A DNA stretch of 37,773 nt from Saprospiraceae bacterium (GTDB lineage Bacteria > Bacteroidota > Bacteroidia > Chitinophagales > Saprospiraceae): the NCBI GenBank assembly GCA_025056735.1, contig JANWVR010000002.1:1-37773 (forward strand). Reading direction: 5' to 3'. Of this stretch, positions 8,130-16,210 are shown piece by piece; within the stretch, counting starts at the first letter, position 1, and each line of letters begins with the position of its first letter. The notes below the pieces were generated by a model. It was not told the DNA's origin and ran no database searches. It saw only the letters and a program-made list of their open reading frames with translations. The position numbers and the translations under genes are program-made.

Positions 8130-8792
8130 ATGGAAAATGCAAATAATGGTAAGATGCCGACGGTGATGCCGCGCATTGGCGATCCTGCTCCCGATTTTGA
8201 GGCTATGACTACGCTGGGCAAGTTGCGCTTTTCAGATTATGCGCAGGGCCATTGGGTGATTTTCTTTTCGCACCCAGCCGATTTTACGCCCGTTTGCACC
8301 ACCGAAATGAGTGGTTTTGCGCTGGAGAAGAAGTTTTTTGAGGAGCGCAATACAAAGTTGATGGGCCTGAGCATTGACAGCATCCACTCCCATGTGGCGT
8401 GGGTGCAGAACGTGCGTGAAAAGACGGGCGTGTTCTTTGACTTCCCCATTGTGGCCGACCTGGATATGTCGGTGGCGAAGCTATACGGCATGTTGCAGCC
8501 CGGCGAAAGTGAGACGGCCGCGGTGCGTGCGGTGTTCTTCATTGATCCCAATTTCACCATTCGCCTCATCATGTACTACCCGCTGAACGTAGGCCGCAAC
8601 ATGGAGGAAATCAAGCGCGCGCTGATTGCGCTGCAAACAGCCGACCAGTACAAATGTGCGATGCCGCTCAACTGGAAACCCGGCGAAAAAGCCATCGTGC
8701 CGCCGCCTAAGACGCTCGACGAGCTCAATGAGCGCCTGAAGAGCGACTACGAAATGGTGGACTTTTACCTGGCTAAATGCGAGCTGAAGTAG
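8130..8792 (+). CDS. peroxiredoxin, Prx6-type (AhpC/TSA family)
   Basis: 220 aa; reduces hydrogen peroxide and organic peroxides in the cytoplasm. The peroxidatic cysteine is Cys56 in HPADFTPVCTTEM, with the conserved Pro and Thr of the PxxxT/SxxC motif. The long C-terminal part (YPLNVGRNMEEI, NWKPGEKAIVPPP) is typical of the Prx6 subfamily, whose bacterial and archaeal members are usually 200-240 aa. Further cysteines at about 176 and 217 could serve as resolving residues, as in some archaeal members. The start is supported by an AGGAG sequence (8118-8122) 7 nt before the ATG, a strong Shine-Dalgarno sequence that is uncommon in Bacteroidota. A terminator hairpin follows at 8811-8842, so the gene is probably monocistronic. 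Confidence 0.95.
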   Translation: MENANNGKMPTVMPRIGDPAPDFEAMTTLGKLRFSDYAQGHWVIFFSHPADFTPVCTTEMSGFALEKKFFEERNTKLMGLSIDSIHSHVAWVQNVREKTGVFFDFPIVADLDMSVAKLYGMLQPGESETAAVRAVFFIDPNFTIRLIMYYPLNVGRNMEEIKRALIALQTADQYKCAMPLNWKPGEKAIVPPPKTLDELNERLKSDYEMVDFYLAKCELK

Positions 8793-8810
8793 TCCTTGCA
8801 CTGAAGTATT

Positions 8811-8842
8811 TGGGGGCGAAGACCGGCAAGTTTTCGCCCCCA
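8811..8842 (+). terminator. intrinsic-type terminator hairpin after the peroxiredoxin gene
   Basis: TGGGGGCGAA (8811-8820) pairs with TTCGCCCCCA (8833-8842), a 10-bp stem that can extend inward by a G-T, an A-T and a C-G pair to leave a 6-nt loop. It begins 18 nt after the stop codon, and the sequence behind it (ATTTGCTTTGT) is moderately T-rich. It separates the peroxiredoxin from the flavoprotein gene. Confidence 0.75.
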
Positions 8843-8868
8843 TTTGCTTTGTATAAAATTTATCCTAT

Positions 8869-10182
8869 ATGCAGTTGCAGTACGATGTAGTTATTCTTGG
8901 CGGTGGCCCGGCGGGCGTGGAGGCAGCCCTGTTAGCGGCTCGCGCGGGGCTGCACCCGGCCCTTGTAACCGACATGCCTTTGGGCGGTCGTTCGGCGTGG
9001 GGGAGTTTAGTGCCCTCGAAAGTCTGGTTGGAAGAGACGCATAAGGCATGGGTGATTGGGCAAGAGGCCTTTTCGCTGGCGCGCGTGCGCGAGAAAATCA
9101 AGGCGCAGAGTCAGCGAATTGCCCAAGATGCGCGGATGCAATTAGATGCTGCCGGCGTTGCGGTATACGCGGGCAAAGGCGAGATCGCATCCCCTGCAGA
9201 GGTGCGAATTTCCAGCCCAGAAGCGGGAGATATTCAGCTAAAAGCCCGATATGTGATAGCCGCCACCGGTTCGGAGCCGGTATTCACGCCGGACGTCAAG
9301 CCTGCTCCGCCGCGCATCATCGCCCCGCGTTTGGCAGGCGCAATGGAGGCCCTCCCCACTCGGCTGCTCATGGTGGGCGGCGGCGTTACGGGGGTCGAAT
9401 ACGCCTCGGCCTTTGCAGCGGCTGGCTCAAGCGTGGTTTTATTGCAAAAAGGCGATCGCTTGTTGCCTCGTATAGACGCCGAGGTGGTGCAGGCATTTGA
9501 AAGATGGTTAATGGAAAGTCTTGGTGTTGAGATTGTTACGAATGCTCCTGTGGCCTCTCTAAAGATAGAGGGAGAAGAGGTAGTGGCCCAAACGCCCGAT
9601 GGTGTGCGCTACCGCGGTTCTCACGGCTTTATTGCTGCTGGCCGAAAGGCCGACACTACCTTCTGGAAGGGCGCTCCCGAACAGCTGATACTGACATCGA
9701 GCGGCGCCATACAAATTAACGAATTTTGCCAAAGCAGCCTACCTAATCTCTACGCCATTGGCGACGCCACGGGCGCTCCTATGACGGTCAACCAGGCACA
9801 AATGCAGGCGCGCGTAGCCATACAGCATATGGTGCAGGGCAGCAACACAACCCTAAGGCTAAAACCGTTAGTAGAAGCGGTTTACACGCATTTACCCATC
9901 GGGCAAATAGGCGACACGACACCCTCTGAAGAGGCCTACTTAGTTTACAAATCGTTTAGCGAACTGCTCAAGGCACAAATCGAAGAAGAAGTGCACGGTC
10001 TGATTAAAATTAAGGTAGATAAACGTTCCGGGCAAATCTCGGGCGCGGCGGCCTTTGGGCCACACGCTATTGATATTCTGGGACTTATACAGGTAGCCAT
10101 ACACACGGGAGTTACCTGGGAGGCGCTGAAAGCCTACCCCCTCCCCCACCCTACCTATAGCGAATTATTGTCAAAAGTTTGA
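8869..10182 (+). CDS. dihydrolipoamide dehydrogenase-like flavoprotein lacking the redox cysteines
   Basis: 437 aa with the architecture of the pyridine nucleotide-disulfide oxidoreductases: FAD-binding VILGGGPAGVEAALLAA (about 8-24), NAD(P)-binding MVGGGVTGVEYASAFAAAG (about 167-186), FAD-binding YAIGDATGAPM, and a C-terminal dimerisation domain. The family hallmark GGxCxxxGCxPSK is here GGRSAWGSLVPSK: both cysteines are replaced (Ser and Leu) although the flanking GG and PSK remain. The C-terminal His-Glu pair of HPTYSE is kept. It should bind FAD and a nicotinamide nucleotide but cannot run the usual dithiol/disulfide cycle; a quinone or other direct electron acceptor is possible. It sits 4 nt upstream of the BioD-like/DRTGG gene, so the two are probably co-transcribed and translationally coupled. 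Substrate unknown. Confidence 0.88.
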   Translation: MQLQYDVVILGGGPAGVEAALLAARAGLHPALVTDMPLGGRSAWGSLVPSKVWLEETHKAWVIGQEAFSLARVREKIKAQSQRIAQDARMQLDAAGVAVYAGKGEIASPAEVRISSPEAGDIQLKARYVIAATGSEPVFTPDVKPAPPRIIAPRLAGAMEALPTRLLMVGGGVTGVEYASAFAAAGSSVVLLQKGDRLLPRIDAEVVQAFERWLMESLGVEIVTNAPVASLKIEGEEVVAQTPDGVRYRGSHGFIAAGRKADTTFWKGAPEQLILTSSGAIQINEFCQSSLPNLYAIGDATGAPMTVNQAQMQARVAIQHMVQGSNTTLRLKPLVEAVYTHLPIGQIGDTTPSEEAYLVYKSFSELLKAQIEEEVHGLIKIKVDKRSGQISGAAAFGPHAIDILGLIQVAIHTGVTWEALKAYPLPHPTYSELLSKV

Positions 10183-10186
10183 TGAA

Positions 10187-11326
10187 ATGCCGACACAACA
10201 CCGCCTCTACGTCGCTGCCACCAACCAACATGTAGGCAAAACCACCTCCACCCTGGGCATCACCTCTGCATTGCGGGAACGCGGCTACAGCGTGGGCTAC
10301 TGCAAGCCCGTAGGTCAAGAGTACATCCGCTTAGAAGACGGGCTTAAGGCCGACAAGGATGCGCTGCTCTTTGCCGAGGCGTTGAATTTTTCCATAGAGC
10401 CTGCCGTGCACAGCCCAGTTATTCTGGGCGACGGCGCTACTCAGGCGTTTTGGGATGCTCCGGGAGATTTTCAGTTTCGGCAGCAACTTCTCAGAGCAGG
10501 TCAGCATTTTAATACGGCTGCGTTCGATTGGGTTGTTTTCGAGGGCACAGGGCACCCAGGCGTAGGCAGCATCGTCGGGCTTTCCAATGCCGTAGTAGCG
10601 CGCTTGCTGGATGCTCGGGTCATCCTTATTGTTCGCGGCGGCATTGGCCGCACCGTTGATGAAATGACGCTGGCGCTGGCGCTTTTCGGACAGGAAGGCA
10701 TTCCTGTGGAGGGCGTCATTGTCAACAAAGTGCTGCCCGACAAAATAGAAAAAGTTCGGCATTATCTGGGCAAGGTGCTCAATGCTTGGGGCATCCCGTT
10801 GCTGGGCGTTATTCCCTACGACGAAAGCATGATGTTTCCACTTTTCGAGCAAATCCGCAAGGCCGTCCATGGGCGCGTCGTATTTCACCCGGAGAAGATG
10901 GAAAATCGAATTGCTGCGATAGTATCCGGCTCCTTAGTGGAAAGCTACAACTTGCGAGAACATCGAAACATCCTTATCGTTTCCAATTCCCTCCGCTTGC
11001 CCGAGGTGCTGCGCAAGATGACGTACATAGCGCAAATGCAAGGGGTTCCGCATCCGGACATCGCAGGCATTTTGATAACTGGCGCTGACGACGGCCATCC
11101 ACCTGTACATGAAGATCCGCTGTGCCGAGACTTTATCCTGCAGCAGCATATCCCGGTGATAGAGTCCGATTTAGATACCTACGGCGCTGCCTTACGCATA
11201 AACGCTTTGGAGGTCAAAATCAATACGCGTACGCCCTGGAAGGTGAAACGCGCCACGGAACTTATAAGGGAACACGTGGATATTGACCAGCTGGTTGCCA
11301 TCATGAGCACGCGCCAGAGAAGATAG
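10187..11326 (+). CDS. BioD-like P-loop protein with DRTGG domain (related to the N-terminal part of phosphotransacetylase)
   Basis: 379 aa. The N-terminal half is a dethiobiotin-synthetase-like (AAA_26) P-loop domain: VAATNQHVGKTTSTLGITSA at about 9-28, YCKPVGQEYI, and FEGTGHPGVGSIVGLSNA. The C-terminal half (about 245-345) fits the DRTGG domain that follows the P-loop domain in long bacterial Pta enzymes (IAAIVSGSL, ILIVSNSLRLPEVL, IAGILITGADDGHP). The catalytic phosphotransacetylase domain is absent and the protein ends about where it would begin, so this is a stand-alone regulatory-type module and not Pta or BioD. It starts 4 nt after the flavoprotein stop codon. A nucleotide-binding regulatory role linked to that flavoprotein is inference. 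Confidence 0.85.
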   Translation: MPTQHRLYVAATNQHVGKTTSTLGITSALRERGYSVGYCKPVGQEYIRLEDGLKADKDALLFAEALNFSIEPAVHSPVILGDGATQAFWDAPGDFQFRQQLLRAGQHFNTAAFDWVVFEGTGHPGVGSIVGLSNAVVARLLDARVILIVRGGIGRTVDEMTLALALFGQEGIPVEGVIVNKVLPDKIEKVRHYLGKVLNAWGIPLLGVIPYDESMMFPLFEQIRKAVHGRVVFHPEKMENRIAAIVSGSLVESYNLREHRNILIVSNSLRLPEVLRKMTYIAQMQGVPHPDIAGILITGADDGHPPVHEDPLCRDFILQQHIPVIESDLDTYGAALRINALEVKINTRTPWKVKRATELIREHVDIDQLVAIMSTRQRR

Positions 11327-11347
11327 TGCCCTTGAGTACCTTTGCTT

Positions 11348-11371
11348 CCTGGCTGGCCCCTGCCGGCCAGG
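11348..11371. terminator. hairpin between convergent genes
   Basis: CCTGGCTGGC (11348-11357) pairs with GCCGGCCAGG (11362-11371) around a CCCT loop: ten pairs, one of them G-T. It lies 22 nt past the stop of the DRTGG gene and in the gap to the convergent nuclease gene, so it could terminate from either side. No T-run is present, which keeps confidence moderate. Confidence 0.45.
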
Positions 11372-11433
11372 CGCATCCAATAGCGGCATTCCTATTCCTC
11401 CGCTGATCAGGGCGTATACAGCCCTCTGAGGCG

Positions 11434-14130
11434 TCAATCGCCGCCCCATACCAGCGTATAGTATTCGTCGCGATACTTGTCTTTCTTCATTTCCAGCACA
11501 TCTAAAGCATTCGCACCGTAGTATTCATCGAGTATGCTGGCGTTCTCCTCGTAACGCAGCTCCACTAAGCCTTGCGAAAATTGCTCTTTGCGCCAATAGT
11601 AAGTTTCTTGCATACGCTGGAGAATGCGCGGACAGGCCTCGACGTGGTCAAACTCGCCGTCTGGAGGCACGGCGGCATACCGAAACGCCTTTCGGTTGCG
11701 CGCAATCATGCGCGCCTCCTCGATGATGAAATACGCCGTATGCGCCCAGATTTCAGCGGGCGGCAGGAGGTGGCTGTACAGGGTCAATTGCAGGTCTTCG
11801 CCGTTTCGGATTTGGTCCCGGCGCCTGTTCAGTCCACTCCACTTCAAGTCCACGATGGCCCATTCGTTCTCTGTGCGTTGAAGCACCAAATCAGCGCGTC
11901 CGCGCAACTGGCAGTTGCAAAAGAGGCCCTCTAACGCGACCTCCGTGCCGTAAATGCTCCAGCCGTCGGCGCGCAGAGTTTCTATGAGGCTCCAGGCGGC
12001 CGTCTGGACGCGCGCAATCAGGTATTGACGGTCAGGCTCGCGCCCATACAGGAGCAGCGTGGCGCCTTCTTTGGCCAGCAAACCGGGTGCCCTTTGGAGC
12101 ACCCACTGAAAGACGTCCCGTTTTTCCCACGTCAGACAGTCGGGCTCTCGCAATAAAAATTCAAAAAAACGGTGAGCCAATTTGCCCAAAAGTAGCTGAT
12201 CGCGTGCAATGCTGAGCAGGCTGCTGGGATAGAAGCGCGTTTTGTGCCGAAAGAACCAACGGTGCGGGAAATACAGCAGCTGCTCCAGTTCGGTGGGCGT
12301 CTGGCACACAGGGTCTCCCAGACGCTCGGGCTGCGGGATTTTCAGGTGGGCGCCTGGCTGCGGCAGTGCTTTCGGCGTCAGGGCCACGCGCTTGGGCCAT
12401 GCCTCTACCCTACCCTCCTCAACTTCGGCTTCTATCTGGACGAATAGCGCCTCATACCGGTCGAAAACACTCTCTAAGTTGTTGATTAGCAGAGAGTTTT
12501 GAGCCTCCTGGCCAGCGATTTGCTCGGGTGCGAGAAGAACAACCTGGCGGGTACTCTGCAGGATGGGCTGACGCAAGAAAAAAAGATGTCGTTGGATTTT
12601 CAGGTCTACGTCAGGCAATGTGACTTGGCGCCGGGTCAGCCATTGGCGCTCGTCCGTGCGCCAGCGGTCGGGATGCGAGACGAGCAGGTCATTGGCGCAA
12701 TTCCACCAGCAGACAGCCTCTACCGGCGCTGCCACCGCGCCAGGGTGTTGCACGAACGGCAGAGCACCTACCTGAGTCGTCTGAAGGGCTATAGGCGCTG
12801 GCTCGTGAATGGTGCGCACAATGCGCTCCAACGCCAACCGCGAAATGCGCGCATCGGGCAACAACTGCAATACGTCGCGTACGCGGCGTGCCTGCTCGGC
12901 CAATACCAACAGGCTGGATTGCTGAACCGAAGCGGAACGCTCTACCGCCCAATGGTACAGGTAGTCGTAAAGTTCGGCGGCCTCGGCGGTGGGTGCCGTG
13001 CCGTCGGCAGGATAGCGTTTCCGAAAAAACCAAAATTCGTATTGCTGGCGCGCCACCGGCGAAGTAGTGGGCCTATCCAAATACTCGTTTACTGCCGCAA
13101 ACCAGGTATCGCTAAACAAGCCAGGCTTATCGGCCAACACGCGCGCAATTTCTAAGGCTAAGCCGTCGTCGAAGGGCTTGAGCGGCAGCGTCAGGAACTC
13201 CATGATCTTAAACACATCAACAGGCTCCCACAAGAAAACAGCGGCCAGCTTAAGCGTCTGAAGCGAAGGGCGCGCCAACGAGGCGGAGGGTACGCCCAAT
13301 GCCGGCAGCCTGTGTTGAAGCAGCGCCTGTTCCAACAGATTGCCCTCATTAGACAGCACCAACAGAGGTCGGAAATCAGCCGCTCGAGCCAGCCAACCCG
13401 CCAAAAAGAGCGCCGCATCGCTGTCGCGGCGCAAACGCAAAAGGCGCACCGAGCCATCGGCAGCCGCCGGCCTCGAAGCCGTAGAAAGCCCGCACAAATG
13501 CGCCTGCCAGTGCGCCAGGTCAGTGCCTGCGGCAGCACTTGGGGCATCAATCAAAGACGTGTCTATTGCCACGCCCCAACGACGTAAGAGGGCCGTCAAG
13601 CGCTTTATATGCGGGAGCCACAACGCTTCTGGCTCATGCAGAATGAGTCGCTCTAAAGCCACCGGACGCATCTGCAGCCACCTCAGCGCACGCGCCCACC
13701 GATCGGCCACGCCTAACACTCGCCCGTCGCAGGCGAAGGCCCGCAATTTGGCACTAAAAAGCGCCTCCACGCGCGCTAAGTCGGCCAGCCGAGGCGGGCA
13801 ATCCGTCTCGGCTGTAAAGTCCCATCCGCTTAGGAGCAACTCGTCGCGCCAGGCAAGCAGCGTCTGGGCCACAGCCCACGGGTCGGCCTCGAACGATGCG
13901 GCATAGAAAGGCGCGCTCTTCCCCTCGGTAGAAGCCATCCTCTCCAGCAGCGCCTGCCGATACAACTCAATCCGCAGATAGTCTGTATTCTGCTGCTCTA
14001 CTTGTAGGCCCAATTGGGCCTCTATCCAGCTCAGGAAACGGGCGTCACCGGCATAGAGCACGCCTTCCGTAAGCGTCGAGGAAGGAGAAAAAACTTCGCC
14101 GTCGAAGTGCTCGCAGTAGTGAATGAGCAT
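11434..14130 (-). CDS. PD-(D/E)XK nuclease family protein, AddB/RecB-like
   Basis: 898 aa. I start at the ATG at 14130 (MLIHYCEHFDGEVFS). The open frame continues upstream to 14310, but the added residues (FHFPLFIFHFPFF...) are encoded by A-rich repeats and are not credible protein. The middle (about 290-420: LLVLSNEGNLLEQALLQ, LGVPSASLARPSLQTLKL) resembles the helicase-2 region of AddB, yet no Walker A motif is visible at the N-terminus. The C-terminus carries a RecB-type nuclease: GKLAHRFFEFLL, then GRADLVL and AIVDLKWSG (about 740-765), the D...DxK metal site. The cysteine that starts the Fe-S cluster region of AddB (CPxxYF) is replaced in YFPHRWFF, so no cluster is expected. Probably acts in double-strand-break processing; no AddA partner lies nearby. 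Confidence 0.85.
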   Translation of the reverse strand: MLIHYCEHFDGEVFSPSSTLTEGVLYAGDARFLSWIEAQLGLQVEQQNTDYLRIELYRQALLERMASTEGKSAPFYAASFEADPWAVAQTLLAWRDELLLSGWDFTAETDCPPRLADLARVEALFSAKLRAFACDGRVLGVADRWARALRWLQMRPVALERLILHEPEALWLPHIKRLTALLRRWGVAIDTSLIDAPSAAAGTDLAHWQAHLCGLSTASRPAAADGSVRLLRLRRDSDAALFLAGWLARAADFRPLLVLSNEGNLLEQALLQHRLPALGVPSASLARPSLQTLKLAAVFLWEPVDVFKIMEFLTLPLKPFDDGLALEIARVLADKPGLFSDTWFAAVNEYLDRPTTSPVARQQYEFWFFRKRYPADGTAPTAEAAELYDYLYHWAVERSASVQQSSLLVLAEQARRVRDVLQLLPDARISRLALERIVRTIHEPAPIALQTTQVGALPFVQHPGAVAAPVEAVCWWNCANDLLVSHPDRWRTDERQWLTRRQVTLPDVDLKIQRHLFFLRQPILQSTRQVVLLAPEQIAGQEAQNSLLINNLESVFDRYEALFVQIEAEVEEGRVEAWPKRVALTPKALPQPGAHLKIPQPERLGDPVCQTPTELEQLLYFPHRWFFRHKTRFYPSSLLSIARDQLLLGKLAHRFFEFLLREPDCLTWEKRDVFQWVLQRAPGLLAKEGATLLLYGREPDRQYLIARVQTAAWSLIETLRADGWSIYGTEVALEGLFCNCQLRGRADLVLQRTENEWAIVDLKWSGLNRRRDQIRNGEDLQLTLYSHLLPPAEIWAHTAYFIIEEARMIARNRKAFRYAAVPPDGEFDHVEACPRILQRMQETYYWRKEQFSQGLVELRYEENASILDEYYGANALDVLEMKKDKYRDEYYTLVWGGD

Positions 14131-14180
14131 TGGAAAATGGAAAGTGAAAAATGGAAAGTGAAAAATGAAAAGTGGAAAGT
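14131..14180. repeat. A-rich short degenerate tandem repeat upstream of the nuclease gene
   Basis: Successive 10-12 bp variants of GAAAAATGGAAAGT and GAAAAATGAAAAG fill this stretch directly before the nuclease start codon. The same words recur between and after the 177-bp copies (14340-14357 and 14521-14580). On the minus strand they spell runs like CATTTTTCACTTTTC, and they keep the upstream frame open, which makes a false N-terminal extension of the nuclease. A 5'-leader or spacer role is possible; nothing more can be seen. Confidence 0.7.
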
Positions 14181-14534
14181 GAAAAGTTGACCTTATGGGA
14201 GCGAGGCAAAACGCTGCTTCTTCCAGAGGGTGTCCCGCTGTCGTGGCGGACACATCAAACATCCTGTAACCGCCCGATTTATCGGGTGGAACGGATGAAA
14301 CTCCCTCCATACCACATCGAACATCCTGACAGACATCACATCACAAAAATGAAAAATGAAAAGTTGACCTTATGGGAGCGAGGTAAAACGCTGCTTCCTC
14401 GAGAGAGTGTCCCGCTGTCGTGGCGGACACATCAGACATCCTGTAACCGCCCGATTTATCGGGTGGAACGGATGAAACTCCCTCCATACCACATCGAACA
14501 TCCTGACAGACATCACATCACAAAAATGAAAAAT
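14181..14534. repeat. two tandem copies of a 177-bp structured element
   Basis: The block 14181-14357 is repeated at 14358-14534 with a handful of substitutions and the same length. Each copy holds two inverted repeats: TGTCCCGC/GGCGGACA (stem of seven pairs with one bulged C) and CCCGATTTATCGGG (perfect arms, central TT). Both copies end in the A-rich words noted beside them. Together with the A-rich flanks, the repeat fills the gap between nnr (stop at 14591) and the nuclease gene, both on the minus strand. A diverged third copy lies at about 22700-22810, so this is a dispersed family. No transposase or coding potential is seen. Confidence 0.92.
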
Positions 14535-14590
14535 GAAAAGTGAAAAGTTAAAAGTTAAAAATGAAAAAAAACGAAAAATGATATTTTGCA
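14535..14590. repeat. A-rich degenerate repeat after nnr
   Basis: Variants of GAAAAGTGAAAAGTTAAAAGTT fill the last bases between the second 177-bp copy and the nnr stop codon. On the nnr transcript this is U-rich and, with the structured element behind it, may form the 3' end; that is inference. Confidence 0.6.
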
Positions 14591-16102
14591 TCATTCGGCA
14601 TCAGCAATAGTTTTCCAGGCCTGAGGGAGAAAGTCTGCCAGGTCGCCGGCGATGAGACCAGGTTGACTGCGGTGGGCAGCGGCGATATCGCCGGCTAAGC
14701 CGTGCAGATAGACGCCCAATAGGCTGGCTTCGAAGGGCGAATAGCCCTGGGCTAGCAGTCCGGTCAGAATGCCTGTCAGCACGTCGCCACTGCCACCGGT
14801 GGCCATGCCGGGGTTGCCGGTGCTGTTGAACCAGCACACGCCGTCGGGGCTGGCAATGCAAGTGTGTGCGCCTTTCAGAATGAGATAGACGCCCAATTCC
14901 TGTGCTTTAGTGCGCTGTAAGGCATTGCGCTCGAAGCTGTTAGGCGCTGGGCCGAAGAGCCGTTCAAATTCTTTAGGGTGCGGCGTCAGGATAGAAGCCG
15001 GCGGCAGGTATTGAAGCCACTCTTTACGCTGGGCCAGGATGTTGAGCGCGTCGGCGTCAAGTACCATCGGCACGCGGGCCTTTTGCAGCAAACGCTTGAG
15101 GGCCTGCGCCGTAGAGGCCGCCTGGCCGATGCCACAACCTACTCCGATGGCCGAGTAGGGCTCCAGATCAGGCGGAGCCACCCAGTGATCGCTGTCCAAA
15201 CCGACGTCGCACATGGCTTCAGGAGCGCCTATCTGCAAGATCTCATAGCCGCTGGCGGGCACATGCGTCGTCAGCAGCCCTACACCTGACCGCAAACAGG
15301 CCCGTGCAGCCAACAGAGCTGCGCCCATGCTGCCCCGCCGACCACAGATCAGCAGTGCATGACCATACGTACCCTTGTGCGAAAAACGCGCTCGCGGCTT
15401 CACGATGCGAGCTACATCTCGAGCAGTCAGGTAGTTATCGGCCGCCTCCCGCCCTTCCCAGAAACCAGGGTGCAGCCCAATACTGCCAAACGACCACTCT
15501 CCTACCCTATCGGCATTTTCGGGAAAGAAGAACGCTTTGCGCGGAGTTTCAAAACAAAAAGTTTTATCAGCCTGCACGCACGGCCCCGTCGTGGGTTGGT
15601 CGGCAAATAGCCCGCTGGGCAGGTCAATCGCCACTACCTCATTCGGCAGGCGGTTGATTTGCTCTACTATGGCGGCCCAGTGGCCCTCTAAAGGGCGCGT
15701 CAGGCCAGTGCCAAAAAGCGCATCCACCACCACAGCAGCGGCGCTCACTGCCGGCATCTCTGCCGGCAAACTCATCCTGCGCGTCGTCAGCGCTCCGTGA
15801 ATAGGCAATCGCCGAAGTTGCTCCGAAAAATCGGCACTGGGGCGGCCGGAAAAATCGCACAGGGTCAGCTCCACTTCGTAGCCGCGTTGATGCAGCATGC
15901 GCGCCGCAGCCACACCGTCGCCGCCGTTGTTGCCCGTGCCGGCAAAAATGTGCACTGGACGCCGAAGGTCGGGATACTGACCTGCGAACCACTCGACAAA
16001 TACGCCAGCAGCGCGCTCCATCAGGTCAACAGAGGCAATCGGTTCGCGCTCGATGGTGTAGGCATCCCAAGCGCGCATCTGGTCGGTCGTTGGTATTCGC
16101 AT
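14591..16102 (-). CDS. nnr: bifunctional NAD(P)H-hydrate epimerase / ADP-dependent NAD(P)H-hydrate dehydratase
   Basis: 503 aa, the usual length of the fused enzyme. It repairs NADHX and NADPHX, the hydrated and inactive forms of the nicotinamide cofactors. The N-terminal YjeF domain (about 1-215) epimerises R- to S-NAD(P)HX: IFAGTGNNGGDGVAAARML, VDALFGTGL and VAIDLPSGL are its signature stretches. The C-terminal ribokinase-like domain (about 225-500) dehydrates S-NAD(P)HX using ADP: HKGTYGHALLICG, VLDADALNIL, ILTPHPKEFERL, and TGGSGDVLTGILTGLLAQG with the catalytic Asp. Divergent from the CoA-transferase gene, with a TACCTTTG box upstream at 16165-16158. Assignment is certain. Confidence 0.97.
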   Translation of the reverse strand: MRIPTTDQMRAWDAYTIEREPIASVDLMERAAGVFVEWFAGQYPDLRRPVHIFAGTGNNGGDGVAAARMLHQRGYEVELTLCDFSGRPSADFSEQLRRLPIHGALTTRRMSLPAEMPAVSAAAVVVDALFGTGLTRPLEGHWAAIVEQINRLPNEVVAIDLPSGLFADQPTTGPCVQADKTFCFETPRKAFFFPENADRVGEWSFGSIGLHPGFWEGREAADNYLTARDVARIVKPRARFSHKGTYGHALLICGRRGSMGAALLAARACLRSGVGLLTTHVPASGYEILQIGAPEAMCDVGLDSDHWVAPPDLEPYSAIGVGCGIGQAASTAQALKRLLQKARVPMVLDADALNILAQRKEWLQYLPPASILTPHPKEFERLFGPAPNSFERNALQRTKAQELGVYLILKGAHTCIASPDGVCWFNSTGNPGMATGGSGDVLTGILTGLLAQGYSPFEASLLGVYLHGLAGDIAAAHRSQPGLIAGDLADFLPQAWKTIADAE

Positions 16103-16157
16103 TCGCTAAAGCATGGATTTTTTGCAACCATTAAGGTGCGAAGACAACTTACTCAGG

Positions 16158-16165
16158 CAAAGGTA
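16158..16165 (-). promoter_or_regulatory. -7 promoter element for nnr
   Basis: Minus-strand TACCTTTG, an exact match to TAnnTTTG, about 52 nt before the likely transcript-to-ATG distance to 16102. No clear TTTG is found 17-21 nt further upstream, so only the -7 half supports the call. Confidence 0.4.
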
Positions 16166-16210
16166 AGAAAGCCAAAGAAAGAAATTGTCGTTACACCTCA
16201 CCTTTGCCAC

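Noticed and set aside
11337-11344. Plus-strand TACCTTTG box
   Set aside because: It lies between convergent genes with no plus-strand gene behind it and no -33 element, so it is probably chance.
14131-14310. 60-codon N-terminal extension of the AddB/RecB-like protein
   Set aside because: It is encoded by the 177-bp and A-rich repeats and reads as FHFP-type low complexity.
14172-14543. Plus-strand 123-codon open frame over the 177-bp repeats
   Set aside because: The protein is simply the repeat translated twice (177 is a multiple of three).
15797-16210. Upstream extension of the CoA-transferase frame
   Set aside because: It is antisense to nnr; the family N-terminus begins at 16211.
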